Below are positions 27,001 to 37,800 of a stretch of DNA of 64,000 bases, piece after piece (the stretch's first letter is position 1; every line of letters begins with the position of its first letter). A model generated the notes under the pieces. It did no database searches. It was not told the DNA's origin and saw nothing but the letters and a program-made list of their open reading frames with translations. The DNA is taken from positions 27,324,948 to 27,388,947 of the forward strand of contig OZ026597.1 in NCBI GenBank assembly GCA_964020085.1, in the 5' to 3' direction. Source of the stretch: Micromussa lordhowensis (lineage: Eukaryota; Cnidaria; Anthozoa; Scleractinia; Lobophylliidae). A program made the position numbers and the translations under genes.

Positions 27001-29486
27001 ATCTGTGGGATTTTACTTGCCCGCCGACGCAGCACAACATTATTTTCTTTTGAAAACAGTTATGCCAGGTCGATCGCAGCTACTGAAAAAAAATAACACC
27101 TAAGTTGTCAGCTAGGGTTTCTTTATTACAGCCAGCAATCCACTCACCAGAGAGATCCTTGTTCTTCTCTAACACCTCGATCACATCATTTCTCCCTAAT
27201 TTTGCGAGGTACTTTTTGATTGTCTCAATTTTCAGGGAGCCGTGTGTCCTGCATAAATACTCAAACATAGCTTCACTTGGGCTCAAGTTCCCGGTGTAAG
27301 TTACACACTGCCTCTTAACGTCATCTGGTACTTTAAACTCGTCAGCAAGATGCTCCCAACGTTGTGTTATTAGAGAAGCAACTCGGACACTTGGAGAGAC
27401 TGATCTGTCCAGATGGAGGCAGATCATATCCATGATAATGGCCTTGCTGACAATTTTATCTTTCACATAAGAACCTACAGAAACCGTTCAATGAGCAAAA
27501 CGTATGTGAACAAGATAATTTCTGTTTACATGTGCACTACCCAGCTTTGGACCAATTTGACTCCTAAGGGTGTATTTCTTGTTCATGCAAATGAACTATT
27601 TATTATTCATTAAGTTATCAGCAATGACTTCCTCATTATCTTTTTGCTCTTTACTTTTGTGTTACTAACCCGCGCGCGTATGCAAGGCGTGGCCATGAAA
27701 AGCCGAAAAAAAAAACCGCTAATTTAATCATGCGGTCTTGAAGCTTGTTCTATTGGAGTTTAATTCATGAAAGATCTATATACACATCTGCAGGACACTT
27801 ATGACTGATTTCCGATTGAACTGGATTAAAAAGAAAGAAAAAACACTGCCACCATATCAGTGATGACGGGCATGACACCAAATATTGCACCCACTGAAAG
27901 GTCCTGAAAGGACTTTGTATGGATCATCTGTCCCTTAGCATAGTCCAGTTGTTGTAACCATGATTATAGCAAGCGGAATTCCTTTCCCATTGTCCCTTGG
28001 CTCAGTTCAAAACGTTCAGAGGCTTAGTAGTGACTCTAAATTACCTGGATTAAAGCGTTCAACCTCTATAATACTATAGTGGTATGTTCTTGGAGCATTG
28101 TTTGCCTGGCGTGTCTCACTGGAAGAACTAAATACGGCACGACTTTGGCTCCTTGGTTACGATTATCATTATATATTATAGCAAATGGAATTCCTTTCCC
28201 ATTGTCCCTTGGCTGAGGATGAGTTCAGTTTAAAAGTGCAGAGGCTTAGTTGTGACTTTTGAGGACCACGAGTTTATCAGTATTTTATACTGTCAAGTGT
28301 CACCCTCGAAAAATAAAGTTGATTATTATTATATTACTATAAATTACCTGGATTTAAGCGTTCAACATGTTTAATACTATGGTGGTATGTTCTTGGAGCA
28401 TTGCTTGCTTGGCGTGTCTCGCCAGAAGAACTAAATACGGCATCACTTTGGCTCCTTGCTATACCCCTACCAACCCCAGAGACATCTCCTGGTCTTGCTG
28501 TGAAACCATTATCGTCAAATCTCTTTGGAGTGGGATCACTCATGTTTGTGGGAGTGCGAGTATCTATTTGTTAGCAAAAACAAAGACAAGAAGAAATCAC
28601 TTACACTTGACAAACATAAAATGTGAACATTTTATTTTACGTAGGATTATTACTCGATTCTGATTCGAAAAATGTAAAAAGTTTACAGAAGAGGATCGTC
28701 TGAAGGCTCATCAACCGCACTAACGCAAGATGTAATGGTGACACTGATTACCGTGTTTTACATCTCTGCCTGTTGTTTCACTTGTTTGCATTGTATCGTA
28801 ATAAAAGAAAGAAATTAAAATGTTGTAATTTAAAAACAAAAAGATTATTTTTCCGCAAAAATACAAAAAAATTGCCGATCCGTGCTACACGGTATTCCAG
28901 TCTCCTTCAGAGAATCCACTTCTCTGTTGCCCGACGTACCCCCGAACGGTATCCAGTCGTTTCGTACCCATGGATCTTTCGTACCCAGACGATTCGTACC
29001 CAGTCTCAGACATTTCGTACCCACTTTCGGTCAGTTCGTACCCAACCCTCTGGTCGATTCGTACCCAACAAATCATGACACAAACTTAAACATTTGGTTT
29101 TCGGTAACATTTTTTCTTGTGGGACACAGCGGGTAGTCCTGAGCTGGCAAGATGAAGCTCGGGTAGCCAATCACAGCGCGTGATTTGATTCATCGCTCAC
29201 GGAGCTAGCAATATAATAAATGTGTTTATTATATGGCTAGCTCCGTGAGCGGGCAAGATGAATCAAATCTTGTGCTGTGATTGGCTACCTGAGCGGGCAA
29301 GATGGAGATATCTTGTCCGCTCGGGACTACCCGCCGTGTCCCGCAAGAAAAAATTTTACCGAAAACCAAATGATAAATTCTTTATTGACCAAGCTTGTTC
29401 GGTCAAGATGGCTTGATATTGGCCTCGTTCTTTTTTTCCGTGTTTATGGACCTCAACTCCGTCTCGGTCCATAAACACGCAAAAAA

Positions 29487-29519
<33 letters not shown>

Positions 29520-32500
29520 ACACTTGGATTAACTATGCACTTGGTCAATAACCTATATGTATCGCATGATATACATATATGCACAAGAAAGCGGAATTGC
29601 GAAAAGTTAACGATTGATCGACCAACCCCTCATTTGCATCATATGATCCACCACTACAACCAGTAACTAGCTTACGCAATTCACGAGTTTAAAATGAAAG
29701 TATGCCTTCGTAAAACACGTTCACAAGCAACGCTAGAAACTCTTGAGCCTTGAACAGGATACTAGGGGACAATGTTCAGTTCTAAAGAAGAAATTTTCAT
29801 TCTGTCTGACGATTAAACCGCATTTGACGTCTACTGGAGAAAGTGGCAGTAGAGTCAGCGACAGATTTGGCATTTGAAGGAGACTGCTGCATCATGATTC
29901 AGCATGGTAATCTCGATAGCAAACAAACCATTTTAAACGAATCCTGCTTTTGCATAAGAAATACAGAAAGCCATTACTTTATCCACTGTTTTGACACTGG
30001 TTCGTTTACTTTTAAGTCTTGAGATTAAAAGCTTACTTAGTCCTTAGACCTTGTAATAAATTAAAAAAAAAATGATTAAAATTATTTTGGTCCATGACAG
30101 GATTAGGTTGGATTAGGTGATCATATATCTTAGAGCTCAACACAGTGAAATAACATTTTTCAATTGTGGCAACACGGTTGTCTAACTGTTAAATGTGAGC
30201 TATGCCTGTCTGATAATTTTATCTTTTATAAAAGCAGATCAGAGTGATATAATTATTAGGTCACAGTTAAAAAACTATAGAAGTTTTGCGTGACCTGTTG
30301 CATGGTACAAAATGAGCCTTGCTGCTCCTAAGTTACGCAGTGCGACATGCAGAGCAAAGCAACCCATGCAAGCCAGGCTTGGCTTTCCTTTGTTTCGATG
30401 TCTCACTGACTTGCCACCCACCATGGCTGAGAAAGGGTCATGCAATTAGGGCCTGTGAAGGCCTTCCTTAAATACGGCCCAAGTTGGCAAAGCCCTGTTA
30501 AGGGTTTGGGGGTTGGGTTATCCTTTATCTATCTCTATCTACTTTGCGACAGTTTTTCCTTTAACTATTTGTTATTCTGACAATTACCTGTTATCCCTAA
30601 AAGTTTTTGCCTTAAAAAGCCCTAACAGCCAGGCTTTGAAATTGCTGGCTGGCCAGGGTTGTGGGTGACTTAGTAGCTTCTATAAAATATTAATAAGTCA
30701 GAGCACAAGTACAAGGATATTTAATCATGTTTTACACCAATCTGGTACTAATAGTCACAAGTGGTTCCAGCCTGTTACAGTGTTAGTAAAGTTTTGGGAT
30801 CATGTGTTCTAAAGGCATCCACGGTCGAGTGTTGATCAATACTCTCCATCGACGGCACTCGATCGACACTCAATCGATACTCAATCGACACTACATTGAC
30901 ACCTCGGTTGACACTTGATCGACATCTCGGTTGACAGTCGGTGGGGAGTCGACTAATTTTCAATCGATGCATACCAGTCAGTCAACACTCGGACCACTAT
31001 CCACCGGCTGTTGATCAAGTGTCGATCGAATGTCGACCGACTATCGATCGAGATGTCGATTGAGTATTGATCAAGATGTTGATCAAGGGTATCGATTGAG
31101 ACTATCGATCGTCACTCGACCGCGGGTGCCTTAAGTATACATGATCCAAGTTTTGGACATCTTATGACTTACTCACTTATGCTAAAAATTTACTATGACG
31201 ACTCACAGATGCCTTTAATTAACTTAACTGTGGAGCCTGCAACTTACTGACTTCATCCTGCAAACTGGTCAATCCAGTATGTGGGTCATGATGGGAATGT
31301 TGTGTTAGTAAGCTAGGTCTATAACCTCCCTGTGAATTTGGATTTTGTGACTGCTGATAATCATGAGCATTTTCATTGATGCTTGAGAACTTTCCTTCAG
31401 GTTCCTCCTCTAAAAAAAATAAAAAAAACTTTACAGAATAATTTTTTGTATTTGATTCTAAATTTGTGGTGGCTTTTACCTGTTGTTGTTGAGGGACAGA
31501 GAATGCAGTTTTCTTTCATTTATAATGCAGCTTTCCAAAGTGGAGTGCCATTATTCCAAGAAAAGCCTTTTGCTGTAGTAATGGTACTGTTTCATTCAAT
31601 AATCTGGACATCGGGGCATTGCGATATGTTGACAACTGGACAACTGCATAATGCTTCCGCTTGGAAAGAGCATTGGAACTTAATAGTACATTGTGAACCA
31701 TGAATGAGCAGCTCTAACTTAATACTGTCCAGAAGGCCTTAGAAGCGTGTTAGTGAATACACTCCCCTTTAATATGATTACTATAGCGACATGCACACAA
31801 CTTACCATCCCTTGCACTGTGGGAAGCAGAAGATGCAGAAGATTGATCATTTGAGTAATCACATCTAGGATCAGTGCCTGGGCCGGGGTTATCGGACTCA
31901 CTGCTTTCTTGAAGGTGGTCACAAGGCCCAACTTGCTCAGACCCATCATCAGCATCAGCATCTGGCAAGCTCTCATCTGACTTTAAGGAAAATACAGCTT
32001 GATTGCCACTCCCTTGAACCTCTGCACAGACTGATGTAGAGTTTCTGCCCTCAGTATTTTCACTCTCAGTGTTGTTTGCTGAGGCTTGGTTCATCCTTGA
32101 AATGTCATTATGTTCATTTCCATTTCCCTGACCGTTACCTTGCATTGCCATTGCTTCATCAGAACAACCAACACTAGGCTCTTCACACTTGCCTGTGATC
32201 TCACTGGTGGCCAATTTTTGCTTTGAACAACTTGCTGAAGTGCTGTTCCATTCATCTTTTCCTGAAACATTTAGTTAAGATAAATGTTAGTAATTTTTAT
32301 TACTGATGTAATAAAATGGAGCCATAAATCAAGAAAAGCACAGATTCTGAAATGGCAGGAATTTTACACAATAATGGACCTTTCAGTAAATATAATATTA
32401 TATAATAACAAGTTGAATTATTGCAGAATTTGACTGGTTGTTACTAACATGATCAAATGGAGGATAGATGCATAGATGACATCATTAACATTTTTTCTTT

Positions 32501-34627
32501 GATTCTTTAATAAATAAAACAGATAGATTTCATGTTTCCATGCATCTGTTTGGTAATTGATGACAAAAGATGTCAAAATATAATATGAACATTGCCTCAT
32601 GTGCCACTTTTTGATCTTACCATATTTTGACGTCATCTGTGAGCAATTACTGAAATGATGCATGGCAACATGGAATCTTTTGGTTGATGATCAGCAGCAC
32701 CAGACTTAACCAGACAGAATATGACAACAGGGGTGCCCAGGACTAAGGGGTCCTTAGAGTTCACCTGGGGGTACTCCTTTCTTTGGCCCATACAGGGATG
32801 TGCTGCTGGGCAGGGTAGATTTTTTGGCCTCGTTGTCCTGATCAGGGTATAAAATTTTACTAATCTGTCTCTTTCCTAAACAGGGTATGGTTATAAGATC
32901 AGTCCCAGGTCAGAGACATAAAATGGTCTTTACAAGGTCATCATCAGGACAACAGTAATGCTATAGTTGTCCTTTAACTAAGTTTGTTTTCCAGTTCATC
33001 AGAATTACAACAAGTGCAGAATAGATCATTAACAGTAAAACAAGAGAGTGTATTTTGTCTCTTGCCCTAAACAGGGTCTTAAGATAGAGCGTGTTATCCT
33101 ACACAGGGTAGCATTTTTAGAGTATTTTTGTCCTAAACAGAATCAGGATTTCAAACCCTTAGCAGCAATCCTATACCCAAACATCTGGGAGAGTTAATTT
33201 CATTGTTCATCAATAATTGACCCCCCTTCGCATACTTTGGAACGTGGCATGATTGTGATGAAGTGGGTCATGGTGGGATGGAGAAACAAAAGCCCTCCGA
33301 GAGGACATGTGGTTACTGGACCCTGAATAACCACAATGGTGCAAAAAATAGGGTTTTTTTGTTTTAAGCTGTAGAAAGCAGTTATTTTCATTAAAACTCA
33401 TGTTTTAGAGGGGAAAATTATTTCAAAGAACTCGAGTACATCTTAAGGTGTTTTCAGGGTCACTTTGTGAGATTTTGCTCCAAAAGCTTCTGAAATGTCA
33501 CAGACTATCTTACTTACACACCCGATGACATAGAGGTGACTGGCTAAAGGCAGTAACAACAGAAACTGGTGGCAAGACGCGGGCTTTGCAAACACGATTT
33601 TATAACCTCAAGAGAACAATGCCATGTTTGCATCCAGCACCGCATTTGAGACCAAAACCAAAAGGGTGCTTGCTCCAGGGGTAGGCAAATGCTCGGTCCT
33701 GGGGCAGTAATACCATACTGCCATAAAATTTCATGCCCCAGCCCGGGATTAAGACATGAGCAAATGTGGACAGCGATAAACTATTCATGTGAACTTGATT
33801 AATGATGACATATAAAATTTCATGAACTTACTCAGAGTGTAAGTTGATTCGTTCTCCAGATTTGGCAGGAACACAGGATATAGTTTTCGTTTCTCAGACC
33901 TTGATACCGCCAGCATTCCCACAAATTTTCCAGCGCCGTTCAGAAGGAGAGCTCCCTTTGGCTTTTGTTCTGTGGGCAAGTCTTTGATAGTCTTTGGATG
34001 ATCTACACTATCATCGTCCGAAGTCGAAGCAAGGACAAACTCGCCACCTTTGTCAAAAGTTAGACAGGAAGGTTCAGCAATGTAAAAACCACCTCCTTTC
34101 CTGTCGTCACAAATAACGTAACACAGAACCTGTCTGTTTGAGATCGCAGTCCTCAAATTTTCATCGGTTTCATACCAGAAAGGTATGGAACGTTTCGCCA
34201 AAGGTTTCAGTGTCCTCTTCCACCACCAGCGGGAATCAAATTTCTTCACTGGAATAACTATAAAAGATACTTGTTGCATTCCTTCTGCGAGTTCTTCGGT
34301 GTCTAGCATAACTCTTCCGGGTATGGGGTCAGAAATACTCTCGGCCGCATCTTTGTAATTGAAATTTAAATCCAACGACAGCAATTTTCCATTTTGTCCC
34401 TCTAGAAATTCAACTGTTATGGGGGTGCCATGACTACTCTCCGAGAGCAAGCAATTCTTGTTAACAACTTGAGTCGTAGTGATTAAGCTCAGGGATTCCT
34501 CACCCTCCGATTTCAAGGGGACTAGACATCCACTGCCGATCGTAACTTTATCAATAACTTCCCCTTGTTCCGATCGTAACAACTTGCTAAGTCTGCACAA
34601 AGATTGGTCATATTTCCTTTGGGACAT
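23727..34627 (-). CDS. Gene B: pseudoprotease-like, triple-death-domain protein
   Basis: Seven coding exons on the minus strand join in one frame: 34627-33832, 32261-31806, 31409-31248, 28563-28348, 27474-27148, 25006-24701 and 24008-23727. All borders are AG/GT and every intron is phase 1. The 848 residues seen comprise a trypsin-fold-like domain (1-265), a long disordered acidic Ser/Asn/Gln-rich linker (266-543) and three death domains (544-652, 653-754, 755-848). The last exon ends at a donor (CACG|GTAAAA), so a short terminal exon is still missing. Gene A is its paralogue on the same strand. A death-domain scaffold in innate immune or apoptotic signalling is inferred, with no enzymatic role expected. 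The ATG at 34627 faces the TMEM198-like gene 186 bp away. Confidence 0.78.
24701..25006 (-). other. Gene B exon 6: death domain 2
   Basis: The product contains KNWYDLGMKISIKGKQL (W..LG), DSPAEVVLDTIY and LKDDLREL-type helices: the death-fold pattern, weaker at the end. It is the counterpart of gene A exon 5. The acceptor is TTTTTTTAG. Confidence 0.68.
25103..25886. mobile_element. TIR element, TTAAGGTGGCT family, copy 2
   Basis: TTAAGATGGCTGG on the left and CGAGACACCTTAA on the right give inverted ends at TTAA. Internal matches to copy 1 (16018-17094) include ACTTTCCA, TTTGATGGGTCATTAT and GTTGCTATGGTAACTC. It sits in gene B intron 5. Confidence 0.72.
25965..26200 (-). mobile_element. tRNA-derived SINE, minus strand
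   Basis: Read on the minus strand from 26200, GGAGGCGCGGTGGCCTCATG leads into TGGTTAGTGCG (A box) and GGGCTCGAGCCC (B box), i.e. a tRNA-like head. A non-tRNA body follows that includes GGGTACCGGCGAATTTAATG and a CCATCGCAGGG motif near 26015. I recognise this as a repeat type common in cnidarian genomes. Confidence 0.78.
26470..27060. mobile_element. Penelope-like 3' remnant
   Basis: 26880-26912 (GCCGAAAGGG..., AAAACGTCAGC) and the inverted 26841-26863 (GAACGTTAGCCCTTTACC) resemble the hammerhead-like motif at 12405. CCGACGCAGCACAACA near 27017 and TTCTTTTGAAAAC match the sequence just beyond it at about 12515-12540. The copy is decayed and lies in gene B intron 5. Confidence 0.5.
27148..27474 (-). 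other. Gene B exon 5: death domain 1
   Basis: The product contains AIIMDMICLHLD, QRWEHLADEFKVPDDV (W..LA..), SEAMFEYLC and IKKYLAKLGRNDVIEVL, which follow death-fold helices 1-6. It aligns with gene A exon 4. Confidence 0.75.
28046..28165 (-). pseudogene. Tandem duplicate of gene B exon 4
   Basis: The minus strand here encodes SQSRAVFSSSSETRQANNAP and continues to NPG with the same CCAG|GTAATT donor. It copies the last half of exon 4 (28348-28470) at about 90 percent identity, and the frame is open. The flanks also repeat (27971-28045 against 28177-28262). No clear acceptor remains upstream, so it is probably an exon fossil, possibly a cryptic exon. Confidence 0.7.
28961..29067. repeat. Six spaced copies of TTCGTACCCA
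   Basis: Exact decamers start at 28961, 28978, 28993, 29014, 29035 and 29058, with variable spacers of 5 to 13 bp between them. Confidence 0.92.
29091..29371. repeat. 281-bp palindrome
   Basis: CATTTGGTTTTCGGTAACAT at the left is mirrored by ATTTTACCGAAAACCAAATG at the right. Pairing continues through TTTTTTCTTG/CAAGAAAAAA, GGGTAGTCC/GGACTACCC and TGGCTA-type blocks to a centre near 29225 (TATAATAAAT/GTTTATTATA). It is probably a fold-back MITE in gene B intron 3. Confidence 0.88.
29382..29551. repeat. 170-bp palindrome, adjacent to the first
   Basis: TTATTGACCAAG pairs with CTTGGTCAATAA, GGTCAAGATGGCT with AGCCATCTTGACC, and CGTGTTTATGGACC with GGTCCATAAACACG around a short centre near 29460. 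Confidence 0.88.
30290..30450. mobile_element. Short repeat, family also at 38160
   Basis: GCGTGACCTGTTGCATGGTA opens the block and GGGTCATGCAA closes it as an inverted end. 38162-38305 shares CATGGTACAAAAT, AAAGCAACCCAT and GGGTCATGCAA. Confidence 0.6.
30815..31128. repeat. Inverted pair of degenerate 11-bp arrays (TCGATCGACAC type)
   Basis: From 30850 to 30930 units such as TCGATCGACAC, TCAATCGATAC and TCAATCGACAC follow each other at 11-12 bp. From about 31008 the same unit runs in the opposite orientation (GTCGATCGAAT, GTCGACCGACT, ATCGATCGAGAT). It lies in gene B intron 3, close to exon 3. Confidence 0.85.
32262..33831. other. Gene B intron 1
   Basis: No exon is needed between exons 1 and 2 by phase. 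The sequence includes repeated CCTAAACAGGGT-like motifs (32.86-33.13 kb) and no recognised gene. Confidence 0.45.
33832..34627 (-). other. Gene B exon 1: degenerate trypsin-like domain
   Basis: This exon encodes residues 1-265. TIGSGCLVPL (29-38) and SLITTTQVV (47-55) match the GxGxxV and (I/L)TxAHVV strands of trypsin-like proteases, with Gln53 at the His position. VSFIVIPV (120-127) stands where DIALLxL should carry the Asp. KPKGALLLNGAGKFVGMLA (222-240) matches the strand pair around the catalytic Ser, with Lys there. All three catalytic residues appear lost. The fold call rests on pattern only. Confidence 0.52.
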
Positions 34628-34813
34628 GTTGACTACAAGGGGTAAGTGAGTTTTCTTCCGGTTACTTCCGCCTTTGACCCAGCCCCCTTAGGGCCCCGCA
34701 ATGCATTATTGGAGTCCGTGCTACCAACCTGAAAGAGTTGAGGTTTTTTTTGCAAAGGTGCAACCTTTTTATCGAAAACGACAGTTCCGTTCATTCCGAA
34801 TAAAGGTTTCTCG
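34628..34813. promoter_or_regulatory. Shared 186-bp head-to-head promoter interval
   Basis: Gene B starts at 34627 going left and the TMEM198-like gene starts at 34814 going right. Nothing else lies between them, so both promoters, or one bidirectional promoter, must be in or around this interval and the two first exons. No TATA box is evident. Confidence 0.6.
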
Positions 34814-37800
34814 ATGGCTATAATTCCAAGTCTGGCACCAGACGCCGATGATTGCAAGCTGCATAACTCGTATGACGTTCAAAGCTGTATTCTGGCTGGA
34901 GTTAGCCTTGTACTCGGAACAGCTGTTTGCTTTTATGGTGAGCACGAAATCAAATTTGCTGGACTTCCTTTTCGCGATTTGCAATTGTTGATTAGATCTA
35001 CCAGGTCAATCAGCGGTTCATTGAAATTCTGGCACAACCCTATCGTCGTCTTCCTCCCCGCTTAATTAATGCAGGAAAGATAAAAGGCTGCTCTGCTTGT
35101 AGGAAAGCAAAGTTCCTGAAGATTCTTTTATACTTGTGAACCCGTGAAATTTTTTGCAAGCTGCCATTTGACGGAGCGTTGACTAGTTTGCGAAGCGTAG
35201 TATTAAACGTGTGTTAAAGTTTCTAATTATTGTAATCAACAAACTAAGGGCCGTTTACATGGAAAGAGGATGATCCTAATGCTAGGATCATCCGAGCGCG
35301 GTATGTTTTCAGCTTTCAGTTTACATGTGAAGGGTTGTATTTGGCCCCAGTTCTAGGATCACCCTACCGCTAGGATAATCCTATCTGAGAGGAAGGATGA
35401 TCCTGGTACTAGGATGATCCTACCTCCATGTAAACGACCTCAGGAGGCCCAGTTTGCCCTAAACTAAGCTTTTGTCAAAGTCTGCAAGCAGGTCCACATC
35501 TGATCTTCCTCCTCACTATTTGAAACGGCGGCAGTGTGATTTAGGTGGAGAATGATAGCTCACTGTTGCTGTGTTTGAAATATCAAGTTGAATATAATGG
35601 CAAATTGGTGCTGAAAGGCAGTTATCAACACCAGTAAAGAGGGAACAACTCCCAAAACTACGCTTTTGTCATTGCCGTCTGCGCCATCTTGTTTTGCAAC
35701 CGCGCTGAACAAGTATGTAAACCAAATGAAAAGTTTATCCCAGGAGCCATGTTTTTACATTTAAACAAAAATGAACCTTCTAGGATGATCCTAGCACTAG
35801 GATCATCCTCTTCCCATGTAAATGGGCCCTTTAAGGGGAAATGAGAGTGCATAATAGAAAAGAGGCTCCGAATTAAAATATCAGTTTTTTTTAAAGAACT
35901 TTGAAGGTATGTATGCATTGTCTAGCCAGAATTCAGTTTAAACAGAAATAGAAATACAATTTGGGACAAATTAGCGGGTGTACCCAGCATATTTGGATGT
36001 GGGATATTTGAATTAATCTGTGTTATATGGACAGAAGTGTTTTAGTGAAAACTATAACACTGGTAGCTTCATGTGGGACCTGAGTGGCATATTTTCGGTA
36101 TGTCATGCTTGCGAGTGGCATATTGGCAAATGACGTCTTTTTTCTTAATAACTTTATTGGGTTTCAATTGCACCAATCCATAAAAATGCAAGTGTGGTCC
36201 CCAAGTCACAGCTCAGCTGGTTCCTTGGAGTCCTTTTTATGGATTTGTGCAGACTCTTGGTCTCCGGTTTGCTAAAGAATAAGACCTCGTGCGAAAGAAG
36301 GCGATGGCGCCTACGCGCGTCGCTCTGCTTCGGTCAATCTGGCTCTCTATGGCCTTTACTGCCTTCAAAGGCTTGGAAAACTCAAGCGTTAATGGATACT
36401 CATCTGTTCAGCAACTGATTCCATATTTTTCTTGCCCAACAACTACTCAGCGCCGCATATTTTGTCCCCTCCGAGTCCTTTGACGTGAACAAGCAAACTG
36501 GACGAAAACATGGTTACCGGTACATTGTTACTTGTCACCTGATTTTCACCACAGCATCGACCTGACTTTACATGGACATCTCCCCTAATCCTGGCCGGAC
36601 AACTTAAATGATTGTTTGCATGTTCCTTACTTAAATGCTCGAAGCCTGAAAGCAGTTGTTCCACTTGCAGGTGATGACACACCTACAACTAAAATAATTA
36701 TGCAAAATCACAATATTACAGCAACTCGTTCATATTACTGATTTTGACATTGTCTGTATTTGTGAAACGTGGCTTAATCAAACGGTCTTCAACAGTGAGA
36801 TTCTCCTGGACTATTCCATCTTTTAGAGACCGCATTGAAGGCGGAGTTCTCGTTGCTGTGAAAGCAGGCATCAGAGCCTCAAGGCGTACAGTCCGAGAGA
36901 GGGAAGATGTCGAGCTAATTGTCCTCGAGCTCAAAAACGACCATGGCAAACTGGTCCTTCTCCTTTTTGTTTTTACCATCCTGGTGGCTCTTGATCTCCA
37001 CATTGGTTGGATGAGTATTCTGTTTTCTCAATAGATGAGAACAAGAAAACTGAAAGCAACAGACAACAATGCAAAAGGTTTTCCGCACATTTCTTGAAAA
37101 GTGACAAGAAAACAGAAACTATTATGCCGGTGGAATTGCAAGCAAGTATCAAATACTCTGCTTTCTGTGTGCAAAACTGTAAAATGGTTTAGAATAGAAG
37201 CCCTCATTCATCACAGCTTTTATCCAAAGCAATTGCTATCTGCAAAAAAGTAACTAGGCTATGGAGTTTTGAGTACTTAAAACAACTTCAGATTTACTTT
37301 GCGTGATTGCACTATGTTTCAGTGCATTGATTTACCGGTAGTCACTGTCTGCAGAAACCCAGTATTTGCAAACATGTATCTCCATGATGTGTTTTTGTTG
37401 TCCAGATAATAAAAAAACATTTACTCATTAGCTTGAAGATTTTTATTTTATGTTCTTGCGGCAAGAGCAATATCTCACTCTTTCACCATGCTTACTCGTG
37501 AGATCTTGTTTGTGCCACCCTATCATAAAATTAGTTGTGTTCATTGGTAAAACACATTACTTGCACGGTGTCGCTTTCTCCACCCAAGAGTGTAAATGAA
37601 GAAGACAACCAGACTGAGGGGGTAACCTGTGATGGAGAAGTAACCCATCTCTGAGGGGCCCTTGTGGCGGTAGTACTCCATGACCTTTGTTTTGTAGAAT
37701 CAGAGTTAAGCCCTAGCTATCTTGAGACTGTTTACCATAAAGGGAGAGGCTATAGTTTCTTATGATGCTATTCTATTTCAGGATACCGTTTGTTCAAATT

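Larger units (their letters stand above)
28348..32261 (-). other. Gene B exons 2-4: disordered linker
   Basis: Exons 32261-31806, 31409-31248 and 28563-28348 encode about 278 residues rich in Ser, Asn, Asp, Glu and Gln with few hydrophobic residues. Exon 4 carries RSQSDAVFSSS, comparable to RSYSETAS in gene A exon 3. Introns are phase 1. Confidence 0.65.

Noticed and set aside
28773..29136. Open frame encoding FVP repeats
   Set aside because: The protein pattern is a by-product of the TTCGTACCCA DNA repeat; other frames are equally open.
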